A DNA stretch of 64,000 nt from positions 62,001 through 126,000 of the forward strand of contig DAIDKF010000001.1 in NCBI GenBank assembly GCA_027450185.1. Reading direction: 5' to 3'. The stretch's first letter is position 1; each line of letters opens with the position of its first letter. Origin of the DNA: Granulicella sp. (GTDB lineage: Bacteria; Acidobacteriota; Terriglobia; Terriglobales; Acidobacteriaceae). The notes below the pieces were generated by a model. That model was not told the DNA's origin and searched no databases. It worked only from the letters and a program-made list of their open reading frames with translations. Below are positions 27,584 to 36,502 of this stretch, in pieces. Position numbers and translations under genes: made by a program.

Positions 27584-27898
27584 CACGGGATATTCCTGAT
27601 AGAGATGACGAATGCGATCATACACAATGGAGGTAATGTTTGGAAATAAGTTTCCTATTGACATTAGTACGTAGAATGCGTAGAGTTTGCATGTCTCGGA
27701 GAAGTGCAGCTGCGGCAGTTCGTCATATGAGCCGGAACTCTGCAGTTTGTGACGTGGTTTAGTTGTGCCGGTTTTTGTCTTGTCGATGGTTTCTACAATG
27801 GAACGAGAGTCCGCAGGAATCATTTTCGTCCTCAGTGGCTGCGGCCCGGATCTAACCAAGTTGGAATCGTCGACCTGCACCACGTGGGAACGACAGGC

Positions 27899-27982
27899 AG
27901 ATGTTAGCTACTCTCATGTGTCTAACTCTAATAACGGTACGCACAGCGGATGCTGTCCGGTCCACCAGGGCAGCTAACATCT
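27899..27982. promoter_or_regulatory. Long inverted repeat in front of the GH106 operon
   Basis: AGATGTTAGCT at 27899-27909 is repeated exactly in reverse complement at 27972-27982, 62 bp apart. A second dyad, ACAGC-GGAT-GCTGT, lies between them (27943-27956). The element ends 36 bp before the GH106 start. It may be a paired operator or a structured leader. The surrounding stretch from 27584 to 28018 holds no other gene. Confidence 0.45.
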
Positions 27983-28018
27983 CTCAAGGTCCAATAAGAA
28001 GTAAGTGAGGTAGTCTCG

Positions 28019-30883
28019 GTGGGTAGGACGGTAGAGAAAAGAACAAGACGCACGACAGGGATCTGGAGAGTGATCGTTCGGTCTCGCATGCTAATGGCCA
28101 TCACGGCGCTTCTCGTCTCTGCCACTATGGCGGTTACTCAGCAAAGAGGTGCTTCTCGCTCAGAGCATATTGCTGATGTATACCGCGGTTTTATTCTTCC
28201 TCCCAACGATGCGCGTCCGATGGTTCGGTGGTGGTGGTTTGGTGCTGCCATCGATAAGACAGAGATTCTCCGTGAGTTGAAACAGATGAAGCTCGATGGC
28301 ATAGGGGGTGTTGAGCTAGCCTTTGAATATCCCCAGGTACTCAATGACCCAGCTAGCAATCTTGAAAATCTTCCTTTCCTCTCTGCGCCAATGCTAAGTG
28401 ATGTAGCCTATGCGCAGGCCGAGGGCCGGCGGCTCGGACTTCGCGTCGATGTCACACTCGGCAGCGGATGGCCGTACGGAGGCCCGTCGACAACTCTTGC
28501 CAATGCCGCTGGCCGGTTGCGTATCGTTCAGGTTCAACTGGGTAGGGACGCCACAACCGTTCCGAGTCCACCTTTACGGGAAGGCGATGTGCTCATCTCG
28601 GCGGCTGTGGTAAACGGAGAGCCGGCTCATTGGGATGTAGGTTCCGCACGTACCCTCAAGCTAACGTCTGACGGAGTTGTCGTGCCTCCCTCGGGTACTT
28701 TGCGTACTGTTCTCTTCTTCATCGCGGGTCACAGTCGACAGCAGGTCAAACGTGCTGCGGTGGGTGCAGAGGGATATGTTCTTGACCCCTTCAGCCACAC
28801 CGCTGTAGCAACCTATCTAAATTCTGTCGGCGAGCCTCTCGTCAAGGCATTTGGCAATGCGCCACCATATGCGATTTTCTCGGACTCGCTTGAGACCTAC
28901 GGCGCCGATTGGACGGCCGACCTTCCGTCTGAGTTTCTCAAGCGTCGCGGTTATGACCTCGTCCCACACCTCACGGAGTTGATGATAGGTGGATCCGTGG
29001 CAGCCAATACAGTACGTCACGACTACGGTCGAACGCTCACTGAGTTGATTAACGAGAACTACCTCACGCAGATCAATGATTGGGCGATGACTCACCGGAC
29101 ACGGTTCCGTTCGCAGACCTACGGCACACCTGCGGTCAGCTTCTCCAGTCAGAATCTAGTCAGCTTGGCAGAAGGAGAGGGCCCACGGTGGCGTGAATTC
29201 TCCACCCTGCGTTGGGCAACTTCTGCCAATCATGTCTTTGGCCACAACATCACGTCGGGCGAGACCTTCACATGGCTGCATTCTCCTGTCTTCCGTGCCA
29301 CTCCGCTGGACATGAAGGCCGAGGCGGACATCGATTTCATTATGGGCGAGAACCAGTTGATCTTCCACGGCTGGCCCTACTCTCCACGTCAAGTAGGAAA
29401 TCCTGGCTGGTCACTTTACGCTGCGGCAGCACTCAATGACCACAACCCCTGGCACCCTGTCATGCCATCAGTCACAAAGTACATATCGCGACTGAGCTAT
29501 CTGATGCGGCAGGGTAAGCCCTCGAACCAGGTTGCGGTTCTCCTGCCAACCGATGATGCGTGGGCGAGGTTCTCCCCGGGCAAGGTCAGCATCACGGATC
29601 AGATGAAGACACTAGTACCGCCTGCTCTCATCGCCAACATTCTCTCGGCTGGCTACAACATCGACTTTACCGACGCCGATGCCATCAATAGCGTGGGCAT
29701 TCGCAACCCGATTCTTGTTCTCCCACCCACCGACCGCATCCCGGTTAAGACGCTCGAGAAGATTGCAAAGTTTGCCAGCGACGGTGGAAAGGTTATTGGT
29801 GTCGGCCGTATTCCTTCAATGTCTCCCGAAGGCGGGCCCCTGAAGATTCCGCAGGTTTGTAATGGTGCTGCGGAGGGCCGCAGTTCGACAGCGTGTCGTC
29901 CACTCTTTGATACAGAGACTTTCACCCTGATCTCTGATCCATCGCAACTCAGCGAAGCTTTGAACAAAGCTGCACAGCCCGATCTTCAATTGATCGATGC
30001 AAATCCTGCAACCAGAAATCAACTCGGCTTCATCCGTCGCAGGCTCGCCTCTGCAGATATCTATTTTGTTGTTAACACGAGCAACCGGACGATGGACGCA
30101 ACCGTTACGTTTGCCACGACCCACAGGGTTGCAGAGCAGTGGAACCCGGATACCACCGTTGTTACCCGAGCATCGGCAACGTCACAACGAATTCATGTGG
30201 CTCCGTATGAGTCCAGCATCTTTGTTTTCTCCGACACTCCTTGGGCTACCGCGCCAGACTTGACGCCAATATCTACACGCAAATTCGCCAACCTGAGCAA
30301 TGACTGGAAGGTCACGTTTCCTACCATCAATCGATCCATCAACGAACACACGCTCTCGGACTGGACCACTGATCCAACAACCCTTCATTACTCAGGCGAA
30401 GCGATCTACAAGCGTGATTTCACAGTAGCCGTCTTGCCTGCGAATCGTACTGTCTGGCTCACGATCGATGGAGGAAAACCACTGCCTGGTGCTCCCAACT
30501 CTGAGGCTGCACCCGAGTCGGTTGGAGCTGATGGCATGGTCAACCCTCTCGTCACACATACCGGACCGGGCATGCGTGTGTATTACGATCCGCCCATACG
30601 CGAAGCTGCTTTGATAGAGATAAACGGCAGACGGGTTGGCGCGCTGTGGCATCCTCCCTATGTCCTTGACGTAACGAAGTATCTCAAGCCCGGTAAAAAT
30701 CAGATCAAAATCCGTGTATTCAACACGGCGTTGAATGCATGGTCAGCGCTGCCTCCGCATAATTATGCACCGCTCATCGCAAAGTATGGAGATCGTTTCC
30801 AGATGCAAGACATGGATAAGGTGAGACCCATCTCGTCTGGGCTGCTTGGCTCCATTTATCTCGTAAGCGCGGAGGAGAAATGA
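28019..30883 (+). CDS. Secreted alpha-L-rhamnosidase, GH106 type
   Basis: A 954-residue protein. A basic N-terminus and hydrophobic segment (MLMAITALLVSATMAVTQQ) direct export. The catalytic region opens with PMVRWWWFGAAIDKTEILRELKQMKLDGIGGVELAFEYPQ, characteristic of GH106. Later FSDSLETYGADWT and a C-terminal jelly-roll (YVLDVTKYLKPGKNQIKIRVFNT) complete the architecture. GH106 enzymes release L-rhamnose from rhamnogalacturonan fragments or rhamnosides. The GTG at 28019 with GTGAGG upstream is taken as the start; the ATG at 28088 would still keep the signal sequence. Its last four bases overlap the GH28 start, so these genes are translationally coupled. Confidence 0.85.
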   Translation: MGRTVEKRTRRTTGIWRVIVRSRMLMAITALLVSATMAVTQQRGASRSEHIADVYRGFILPPNDARPMVRWWWFGAAIDKTEILRELKQMKLDGIGGVELAFEYPQVLNDPASNLENLPFLSAPMLSDVAYAQAEGRRLGLRVDVTLGSGWPYGGPSTTLANAAGRLRIVQVQLGRDATTVPSPPLREGDVLISAAVVNGEPAHWDVGSARTLKLTSDGVVVPPSGTLRTVLFFIAGHSRQQVKRAAVGAEGYVLDPFSHTAVATYLNSVGEPLVKAFGNAPPYAIFSDSLETYGADWTADLPSEFLKRRGYDLVPHLTELMIGGSVAANTVRHDYGRTLTELINENYLTQINDWAMTHRTRFRSQTYGTPAVSFSSQNLVSLAEGEGPRWREFSTLRWATSANHVFGHNITSGETFTWLHSPVFRATPLDMKAEADIDFIMGENQLIFHGWPYSPRQVGNPGWSLYAAAALNDHNPWHPVMPSVTKYISRLSYLMRQGKPSNQVAVLLPTDDAWARFSPGKVSITDQMKTLVPPALIANILSAGYNIDFTDADAINSVGIRNPILVLPPTDRIPVKTLEKIAKFASDGGKVIGVGRIPSMSPEGGPLKIPQVCNGAAEGRSSTACRPLFDTETFTLISDPSQLSEALNKAAQPDLQLIDANPATRNQLGFIRRRLASADIYFVVNTSNRTMDATVTFATTHRVAEQWNPDTTVVTRASATSQRIHVAPYESSIFVFSDTPWATAPDLTPISTRKFANLSNDWKVTFPTINRSINEHTLSDWTTDPTTLHYSGEAIYKRDFTVAVLPANRTVWLTIDGGKPLPGAPNSEAAPESVGADGMVNPLVTHTGPGMRVYYDPPIREAALIEINGRRVGALWHPPYVLDVTKYLKPGKNQIKIRVFNTALNAWSALPPHNYAPLIAKYGDRFQMQDMDKVRPISSGLLGSIYLVSAEEK

Positions 30884-32307
30884 CACGTCGTCTGGCTAAC
30901 CTCTTCATCGTTTTATTCGCATGTGCTGCTCCAGTCAGTGCTGCAACGGTTAATGTGAAGGACTTTGGTGCCAAAGGGGACGGCGTAACACTAGACACGG
31001 TCGCGATACAAAAAGCTATTGATACAGCTGAGGCTACCCACAGCACCGTAACCTTCGCGCCCGGAAGCTACTTATCCGGCTCAATTTTTGTGAAAAGTCA
31101 CGTCGTGCTGCAGATCGACAAGGGTGTAACTCTCCTGGGATCGCAGCGACTCGCGGACTATCCGGTGATGCGCACGCGCATCGCAGGTATTGAGATGTTG
31201 TGGCCGGCAGCTCTGGTTAACATCTCTAACCAAACCGATGCGTCGATTGAAGGGCCCGGGACCATCGACGGTGATGGCAAGATCTTCTGGGAGAGCTATT
31301 GGAGTTTGCGTGAAAAGTACGAATCACACGGACTCCGCTGGGCCGCGGATTATGATGCCCAACGACCGCGGCTTATCCAGATTTTCAAATCCTCAAACGT
31401 GCACCTGGGCGGAGGGCTGCACCTGCGTCGCTCCGGCTTCTGGACCGTGCACATCTGCTATTCGACGGGCGTTACCGTCCACGGCATCACAATTCGCAAC
31501 AATGTAGATGGGCGTGGACCATCAACAGACGGCGTTGACATCGATTCATCTCGTCGCATTCTGGTAGAGAAAGCAGATATTTCGGTGAATGATGACGCGC
31601 TGTGTCTTAAGGCTGGACGCGACTCCGACGGACTACGTGTAAATCGTCCCACAGAGGATGTCATCATCCGCGACTCAATTGTTCGTGCCGGTGCGGCTGT
31701 TATCACCATCGGGAGTGAGACGTCTGGTGGCTTCCGCAACATACAGGCCTATAACCTTATAGGACTCTCCCCGGTTGGTGTCGGCATTCTGTTCAAGTCC
31801 GCTCATACACGTGGAGGCTGGTCGGATAACATTCTCATCCATGACATTACTCTGGCTGACGTTCCGGTGGTCTTCCGCATCACCATGAACTGGAACCCTA
31901 GCTATAGTTATGCAACGATCCCCGCTGAAATGAAGGACTATCCAGCCTACTGGAAGATTTTAGCGACACCTGTTCCACAGGCGGAGGGTCGAGCGAATTT
32001 CCATAATGTGAAGATCTGGAACGTAAAAGCCACCGGGGCAAAGACTGCGTTCGATGTAAACGCGTATCCCGAGATGCGACTCAGTCACTTCAGGTTTAAA
32101 TCGCTTCAAATTGAAGCCGCCACGGCCGGCCACATTTACGATGCCCAGGATTGGATATTTTCCGCCGTCTCCTTGACGACAGCCGACAAGAGCGTTGTAG
32201 CGCTGTCGGACGATGCAAATATCAATGGTATCGTCTCCCTCGAAGTATCAAAGCCAACTAAGACCGAGCCTTCAGTAAAAAGCTTTGCGGAACAGGACAG
32301 AAACTAA
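30880..32307 (+). CDS. Secreted GH28 polygalacturonase / rhamnogalacturonase
   Basis: A 475-residue protein with a signal peptide (LANLFIVLFACAAPVSAA) and a right-handed beta-helix starting VNVKDFGAKGDGVTLDT. GH28 motifs are visible: STDGVDIDSS (for NTDG), VNDDALCLKAG (catalytic Asp pair), TIGSETSGG (in place of GHG, as in exo-acting relatives) and FKSAHTRGG (for the RIK region). It should hydrolyse alpha-1,4 galacturonosyl bonds or RG-I backbone bonds outside the cytoplasm. A strong GGAGGAG precedes the ATG. It overlaps the GH106 gene by ATGA and the next gene by TAATG. Confidence 0.88.
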   Translation: MTRRLANLFIVLFACAAPVSAATVNVKDFGAKGDGVTLDTVAIQKAIDTAEATHSTVTFAPGSYLSGSIFVKSHVVLQIDKGVTLLGSQRLADYPVMRTRIAGIEMLWPAALVNISNQTDASIEGPGTIDGDGKIFWESYWSLREKYESHGLRWAADYDAQRPRLIQIFKSSNVHLGGGLHLRRSGFWTVHICYSTGVTVHGITIRNNVDGRGPSTDGVDIDSSRRILVEKADISVNDDALCLKAGRDSDGLRVNRPTEDVIIRDSIVRAGAAVITIGSETSGGFRNIQAYNLIGLSPVGVGILFKSAHTRGGWSDNILIHDITLADVPVVFRITMNWNPSYSYATIPAEMKDYPAYWKILATPVPQAEGRANFHNVKIWNVKATGAKTAFDVNAYPEMRLSHFRFKSLQIEAATAGHIYDAQDWIFSAVSLTTADKSVVALSDDANINGIVSLEVSKPTKTEPSVKSFAEQDRN

Positions 32308-34322
32308 TGACGGCGACTCGATGGATTCATACGCTCATCCTGGTGTTACTTTGCTCTGTGATCGCTCCACTGCGCGGGCAGAGGTCCCCCATGCCGACGC
32401 CAGCAGAGCAGCAAGGCATTGACACCGATACGGCCCGCCACTTTGGCGACGCTCCGCTCGACCCAGGTCCATTGGCAGAGGATCTATCGCCTGCGTTGAC
32501 GGCGGTGGATATAGATAAGGCTACGCGCAAGGTAGCTGATTGGGAGATGGCAAGATCTCAACTGTACTTCGATCGCATATGGACCTGGAGCGTCCTGTAT
32601 AGCGGCTTCATGGCTGCGTCGCAATCTACAGGAAATCCAAAGTATCGCGACGCCATGACCGCGATGGCGGAAAAGTTCAATTGGTCGCTGCGCAACAGGT
32701 TGCCCAATGCAGATGACCAAAGTGTGGCACAGACCTACCTCGAACTCTATCTTCTCGATGGCAAGAAGGATGCGGCAATGATCGCGCCTACACGCAGCGA
32801 TCTCGATGCGGTCATGAAACTTAATACCTTGAAGTCAGGGGATTCGAGGCTGCCATGGTGGTGGTGCGACGCGCTGTTTATGGCGCCACCAGTGTGGGCG
32901 CGGATGTATGCGGCAACTGGCGACCATCGTTATATCAACTACCTCGATAAGCAATGGCAGCAGACTTCCAATCTGCTCTACGACAAAGACGAACATCTCT
33001 ATGCGCGGGATGAATCCTACAAAAGCAAGCTCGAACCGAATGGGAAGAAGGTCTTCTGGTCGCGTGGCGAAGGCTGGGTGATAGGCGGCCTCGTGCGGAC
33101 ACTGGAGTATCTGCCCGCTAACGACCCGCGCAGAGGATTTTATATTGATCAGTTGAAAGAGATGTCTGCACGCGTGGCTGGCTTGCAAGGCAGCGATGGT
33201 CTGTGGACCTCCGCTCTTCTCGATCCAAAGGACTATCCGGAACCGGAGATGTCAGGCTCGGCATTAATGATCTATGCAATGGCATGGGGCATCAATGAAG
33301 GCGTCCTTGACACAAAGATCTATCGCCCTGTGATTGAACGAGGATGGAGAGGCATGTTGCAGCACGTGTATGCGGATGGCCGACTGGGTAGCATCCAGCA
33401 GACCGGTGCGCAGCCCGCATACTACCTGCCGGGATCGAGCTACAACTATGGAGTCGGTGCATATTTGTTGGCTGCAAGTGAGCTTATGCGCATGGCCGTG
33501 AGAGATCGGCAATCAGCGGCAATCAGCACCGATCCAGGACCGACGATGCAGCTGAGCCTCCCCGAGAATTTCAAGCGCGATCTTCCAACGATCTGGCTGG
33601 TGGGCGACTCGACCGTCCGCAATGGGCATGGCGATGGTGCCCATAACCAGATGGGATGGGGTGATGAGTTTGCTCCCTACTTCAACACGAACATGGTGAA
33701 CATCGTCAATCTCGCGATCGGTGGACGAAGCTCGCGGACTTACATCACCGAAGGCCATTGGGCCCAAGCGATGCAGATGATCAAGCCGGGCGACGTCGTT
33801 CTGATCCAGTTTGGGCATAATGATGGCGGAGCAGTCGACGATCCCGCTCGCGCAAGAGCTTCGCTTCCTGGCGTGGGCAATGAGACCCGGGAGATTTACA
33901 ACCCAGTGCAGAAACGCCCTGAGTTAGTTCACACATTCGGCTGGTATATGAAACAGTATATTTTAGGTGCGAGAAGCAAGGGGGCAAAGCCAATTCTGTG
34001 CTCTTTGGTTCCTCGTAAGATATGGGCAGACCGGAGTATCGTTCGTGGTGCTTCAACCTATGGTGGATGGACGCACGATGTCGCGATAGCACAACGCACC
34101 GACTTCATTGACCTCAACGAGATCACCGCCCGCAAGTACGACACGATGGGACCCTCAGCGGTTGAGGCGCTCTTCGGTGACCCTCATACGCATACGACCG
34201 TTGCGGGAGCCATCATCAATGCGGAGAGCGTGGTCGCAGGCTTAAAGGATCTTCCTGATGATCCAGTAAAAAATTACTTTTCCGCGAAAGGGAAGGCAAT
34301 TATTCCGTCCAGCGTTAAGTAA
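32307..34322 (+). CDS. Fusion: GH105 unsaturated rhamnogalacturonyl hydrolase + CE12 acetylesterase
   Basis: A 671-residue exported protein. Residues ~40-400 form the (alpha/alpha)6 barrel of GH105 (YesR/YteR): TWSVLYSGFMAASQSTGNPKY, WWWCDALFMAPPVWARMYAAT with the catalytic Asp, and RGEGWVIGGLVRTLEYLP. Residues ~430-655 are an SGNH esterase: IWLVGDSTVRNG, NLAIGGRSSRTYI, LIQFGHNDGG and DPHTHTTVAG. The first half removes the unsaturated galacturonyl end left by lyases; the second deacetylates the same polymer. One polypeptide thus couples two consecutive RG-I steps. Its start overlaps the GH28 stop by one base. Confidence 0.87.
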   Translation: MTATRWIHTLILVLLCSVIAPLRGQRSPMPTPAEQQGIDTDTARHFGDAPLDPGPLAEDLSPALTAVDIDKATRKVADWEMARSQLYFDRIWTWSVLYSGFMAASQSTGNPKYRDAMTAMAEKFNWSLRNRLPNADDQSVAQTYLELYLLDGKKDAAMIAPTRSDLDAVMKLNTLKSGDSRLPWWWCDALFMAPPVWARMYAATGDHRYINYLDKQWQQTSNLLYDKDEHLYARDESYKSKLEPNGKKVFWSRGEGWVIGGLVRTLEYLPANDPRRGFYIDQLKEMSARVAGLQGSDGLWTSALLDPKDYPEPEMSGSALMIYAMAWGINEGVLDTKIYRPVIERGWRGMLQHVYADGRLGSIQQTGAQPAYYLPGSSYNYGVGAYLLAASELMRMAVRDRQSAAISTDPGPTMQLSLPENFKRDLPTIWLVGDSTVRNGHGDGAHNQMGWGDEFAPYFNTNMVNIVNLAIGGRSSRTYITEGHWAQAMQMIKPGDVVLIQFGHNDGGAVDDPARARASLPGVGNETREIYNPVQKRPELVHTFGWYMKQYILGARSKGAKPILCSLVPRKIWADRSIVRGASTYGGWTHDVAIAQRTDFIDLNEITARKYDTMGPSAVEALFGDPHTHTTVAGAIINAESVVAGLKDLPDDPVKNYFSAKGKAIIPSSVK

Positions 34323-34534
34323 TCAGTATGGTTATTATCGTAATTCGCGCACAGAGTAGAAATTCAATCAGTAGCTAGTCTTATGTGGTGAAACTCTTGG
34401 TTTGTGGATAGTTTGTAATTGCCGTTCTCCTTTCGAAGATGCTGTCTGAAGGAGCGCTTGTTCAGACGAGGATACGCGCTGACAAGTGAAGAGCGGTCGT
34501 TTGCGTAGTAGAAATGCTTGTTGATCATAACGAA

Positions 34535-34954
34535 ATGAATAAGTTAAGAAATGAGGACGGTCGATTGCAACGAGTCGCACAGGTCATTCAGTTGAATCAA
34601 AACGACGAGGCTGCATATATCCGCTATCACGAGCAGGTGTGGCCCACGGTGCTTGCGACTATCACCGCATGCAATATTAGTAACTACAGTATTTTCCTCC
34701 GCAACGGTCTATTGTTCTCTTATTTTGAGTATTCAGGTTCTGACCTTCCTGCAGACATGGAAAAGATGTCTGCGTGTGTCGATACTCAGCGCTGGTGGAG
34801 CATCATGGATCCCATGCAATCGACGATGCCCGACGCTCTCCCTGGTGAGAAGTGGAGCAACATGCGCGAGGTTTTTCACTTTAATCCTGTTCCAGCAGCG
34901 CAATCGGAGAGCGGCGATGTAAAGACTACTGACCCGAGCCTTGATCGATTGTGA
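34535..34954 (+). CDS. rhaM: L-rhamnose mutarotase
   Basis: A compact alpha/beta (dimeric ferredoxin-like) protein with the family pattern: RVAQVIQLNQNDEAAYIRYHEQVWPTVLATI, ISNYSIFLRNGLLFSYFEYSG, TQRWWSIMDPMQ, and a C-terminal REVFHFN. The His of YHEQVWP and the WW pair belong to the sugar pocket. It interconverts alpha and beta anomers of L-rhamnose so that the isomerase or transporter is supplied. The preferred start at 34535 gives 139 residues, still longer than E. coli RhaM (about 104). The upstream ATG at 34514 is possible. It sits between pectin enzymes and a sulfatase. Confidence 0.87.
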   Translation: MNKLRNEDGRLQRVAQVIQLNQNDEAAYIRYHEQVWPTVLATITACNISNYSIFLRNGLLFSYFEYSGSDLPADMEKMSACVDTQRWWSIMDPMQSTMPDALPGEKWSNMREVFHFNPVPAAQSESGDVKTTDPSLDRL

Positions 34955-35027
34955 AGAGAGCTCGGTTGGTGCAATCCTTGCATCAGGAGAGATAACGCTT
35001 AGGTGGAGGTAGTGAGAGTTGGGAAAA

Positions 35028-36491
35028 ATGAAAACCAGCAGACGGAAGTTCTTGCAGACATCAGCCCTTTCTGGATTGGCATTGAGCGCTGCGCCGACGG
35101 TGGCATCGACGTTGGCAGGAACTTCCGGCACGCGGGCAGAATCCTCAGCATCTCGCAGTCCGAACGTCGTGTTGATTTGCTGTGACCAGATGCGTGCCGA
35201 CTTCATCGGCGCCTATGGAGAGAACTCAAAGTCCTTGACCCCCAATATTGATCGCATGGTTGAGCGAGGAACATCGTTTAAGTATGCAATGACGAATCAG
35301 CCTCTCTGTTCGCCCGCCAGATCCTGTATGATAACTGGCCGGTATGCTACGGAGACCGGAGAGTGGAAGCTCGCCATTGGAATGGACTGGAAGCTGCCGA
35401 CGTTAGCTTCCGTTCTTAGGGAAAGCGGCTACACGGCAAACTTTATCGGTAAGTGGCATCTCATGAAGCGGGATGAAGTGACTCATGCCGGCTTCGGGTA
35501 TGTTCCTCCTGAAAATCGGGGTGGCTTTCTCGATTTATGGGAGGGTGCCAACGAACTCGAATGGACAACGCATCCGTATGAAGGCACAATATGGGACGCC
35601 AATGGACGGGAGATCACCTACAAGGACGAATACCGAGTCGATTTTCTCACTGATCGTGCCGTAAAGTTTCTGCGTCAGCCGCACGAAAAGCCTTTTCTGC
35701 TCTATGTGTCGCAGTTGGAGCCGCATCAGCAGGATGACGCAAAGCACATCGTGGCTCCCAAAGGATATGCAGCGCGCTTCCAAAACCCCTTTGTCCCAGC
35801 GGATCTAAGACCCCTACCCGGTGACTGGCAGCAGGAGTTACCGGACTACTATGGTTGCATTCAAAAAATCGACGAATCCGTTGGAACGATTCTTAGGACG
35901 CTTGAAGAACAGAATCTGCTCGATAACACGATCGTCGCGTTCATCAGTGATCACGGGTGCCAATTCAGGACCCGCAACCCAGAGTACAAGCGCAGCCCGC
36001 ATGATAGCTCGATTCGCATCCCATTCGTCATTCAAGGCCCCGGCTTTGACCACGCAATCACGCTATCCGAGGTCGTGAACCTGATTGATCTGACACCAAC
36101 CCTCCTTGCTGCAGTTGGTGTCCCTGTCCCTGAATCTATGAAGGGCAAGAATCTTGCACCTCTCATAGTGTCTCCCGAGGCGCGACGACAATGGGATAAC
36201 ACGGCTTATATCCAAATCAGCGAATCGATGTTGGCCCGCGCAATCCGCACGAAGGACTGGTGCTACTGCGTCGTGGACCGCAGTAAAACCGGTCGTGAGC
36301 AGCCATCCAGTCTGCACTACGAGGAATATCAGATGTATAGCCTCGCGGACGATCCCGCGCAGCAGGTCAATCTTGCGGGTCGCAAAGAGTTTGTCAATCA
36401 GGCAGCACTCTTACGGGCGGAACTGAAGAAGTGCATGGTTGCTGCCGGCGAGCAGGAAGCCGAAATCATGCCGGCAAAACTTTATTCGTAG
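35028..36491 (+). CDS. Tat-exported sulfatase (type I, formylglycine)
   Basis: A 487-residue protein. The Tat signal (TSRRKFLQTSALSGLAL) is followed by NVVLICCDQMRADFIGAYG, with the first metal-binding Asp residues. QPLCSPARSCMITGRY is the C-x-P-x-R site whose Cys becomes formylglycine. FISDHGCQFRTRN supplies the second metal ligands. The enzyme hydrolyses sulfate esters in the periplasm; an anaerobic or aerobic maturase must be encoded elsewhere. A TTG at 35019 with GGAGG ten bases upstream is an alternative start. A sulfatase inside a rhamnogalacturonan locus is unexpected, since land-plant pectin is not known to be sulfated. Confidence 0.9.
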   Translation: MKTSRRKFLQTSALSGLALSAAPTVASTLAGTSGTRAESSASRSPNVVLICCDQMRADFIGAYGENSKSLTPNIDRMVERGTSFKYAMTNQPLCSPARSCMITGRYATETGEWKLAIGMDWKLPTLASVLRESGYTANFIGKWHLMKRDEVTHAGFGYVPPENRGGFLDLWEGANELEWTTHPYEGTIWDANGREITYKDEYRVDFLTDRAVKFLRQPHEKPFLLYVSQLEPHQQDDAKHIVAPKGYAARFQNPFVPADLRPLPGDWQQELPDYYGCIQKIDESVGTILRTLEEQNLLDNTIVAFISDHGCQFRTRNPEYKRSPHDSSIRIPFVIQGPGFDHAITLSEVVNLIDLTPTLLAAVGVPVPESMKGKNLAPLIVSPEARRQWDNTAYIQISESMLARAIRTKDWCYCVVDRSKTGREQPSSLHYEEYQMYSLADDPAQQVNLAGRKEFVNQAALLRAELKKCMVAAGEQEAEIMPAKLYS

Positions 36492-36502
36492 CATGTAGAA
36501 AC

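Noticed and set aside
27584-27883. 100-residue N-terminal extension of the CE12 acetylesterase
   Set aside because: It would place a long soluble segment ahead of a clear signal peptide, so it is more likely upstream non-coding sequence.
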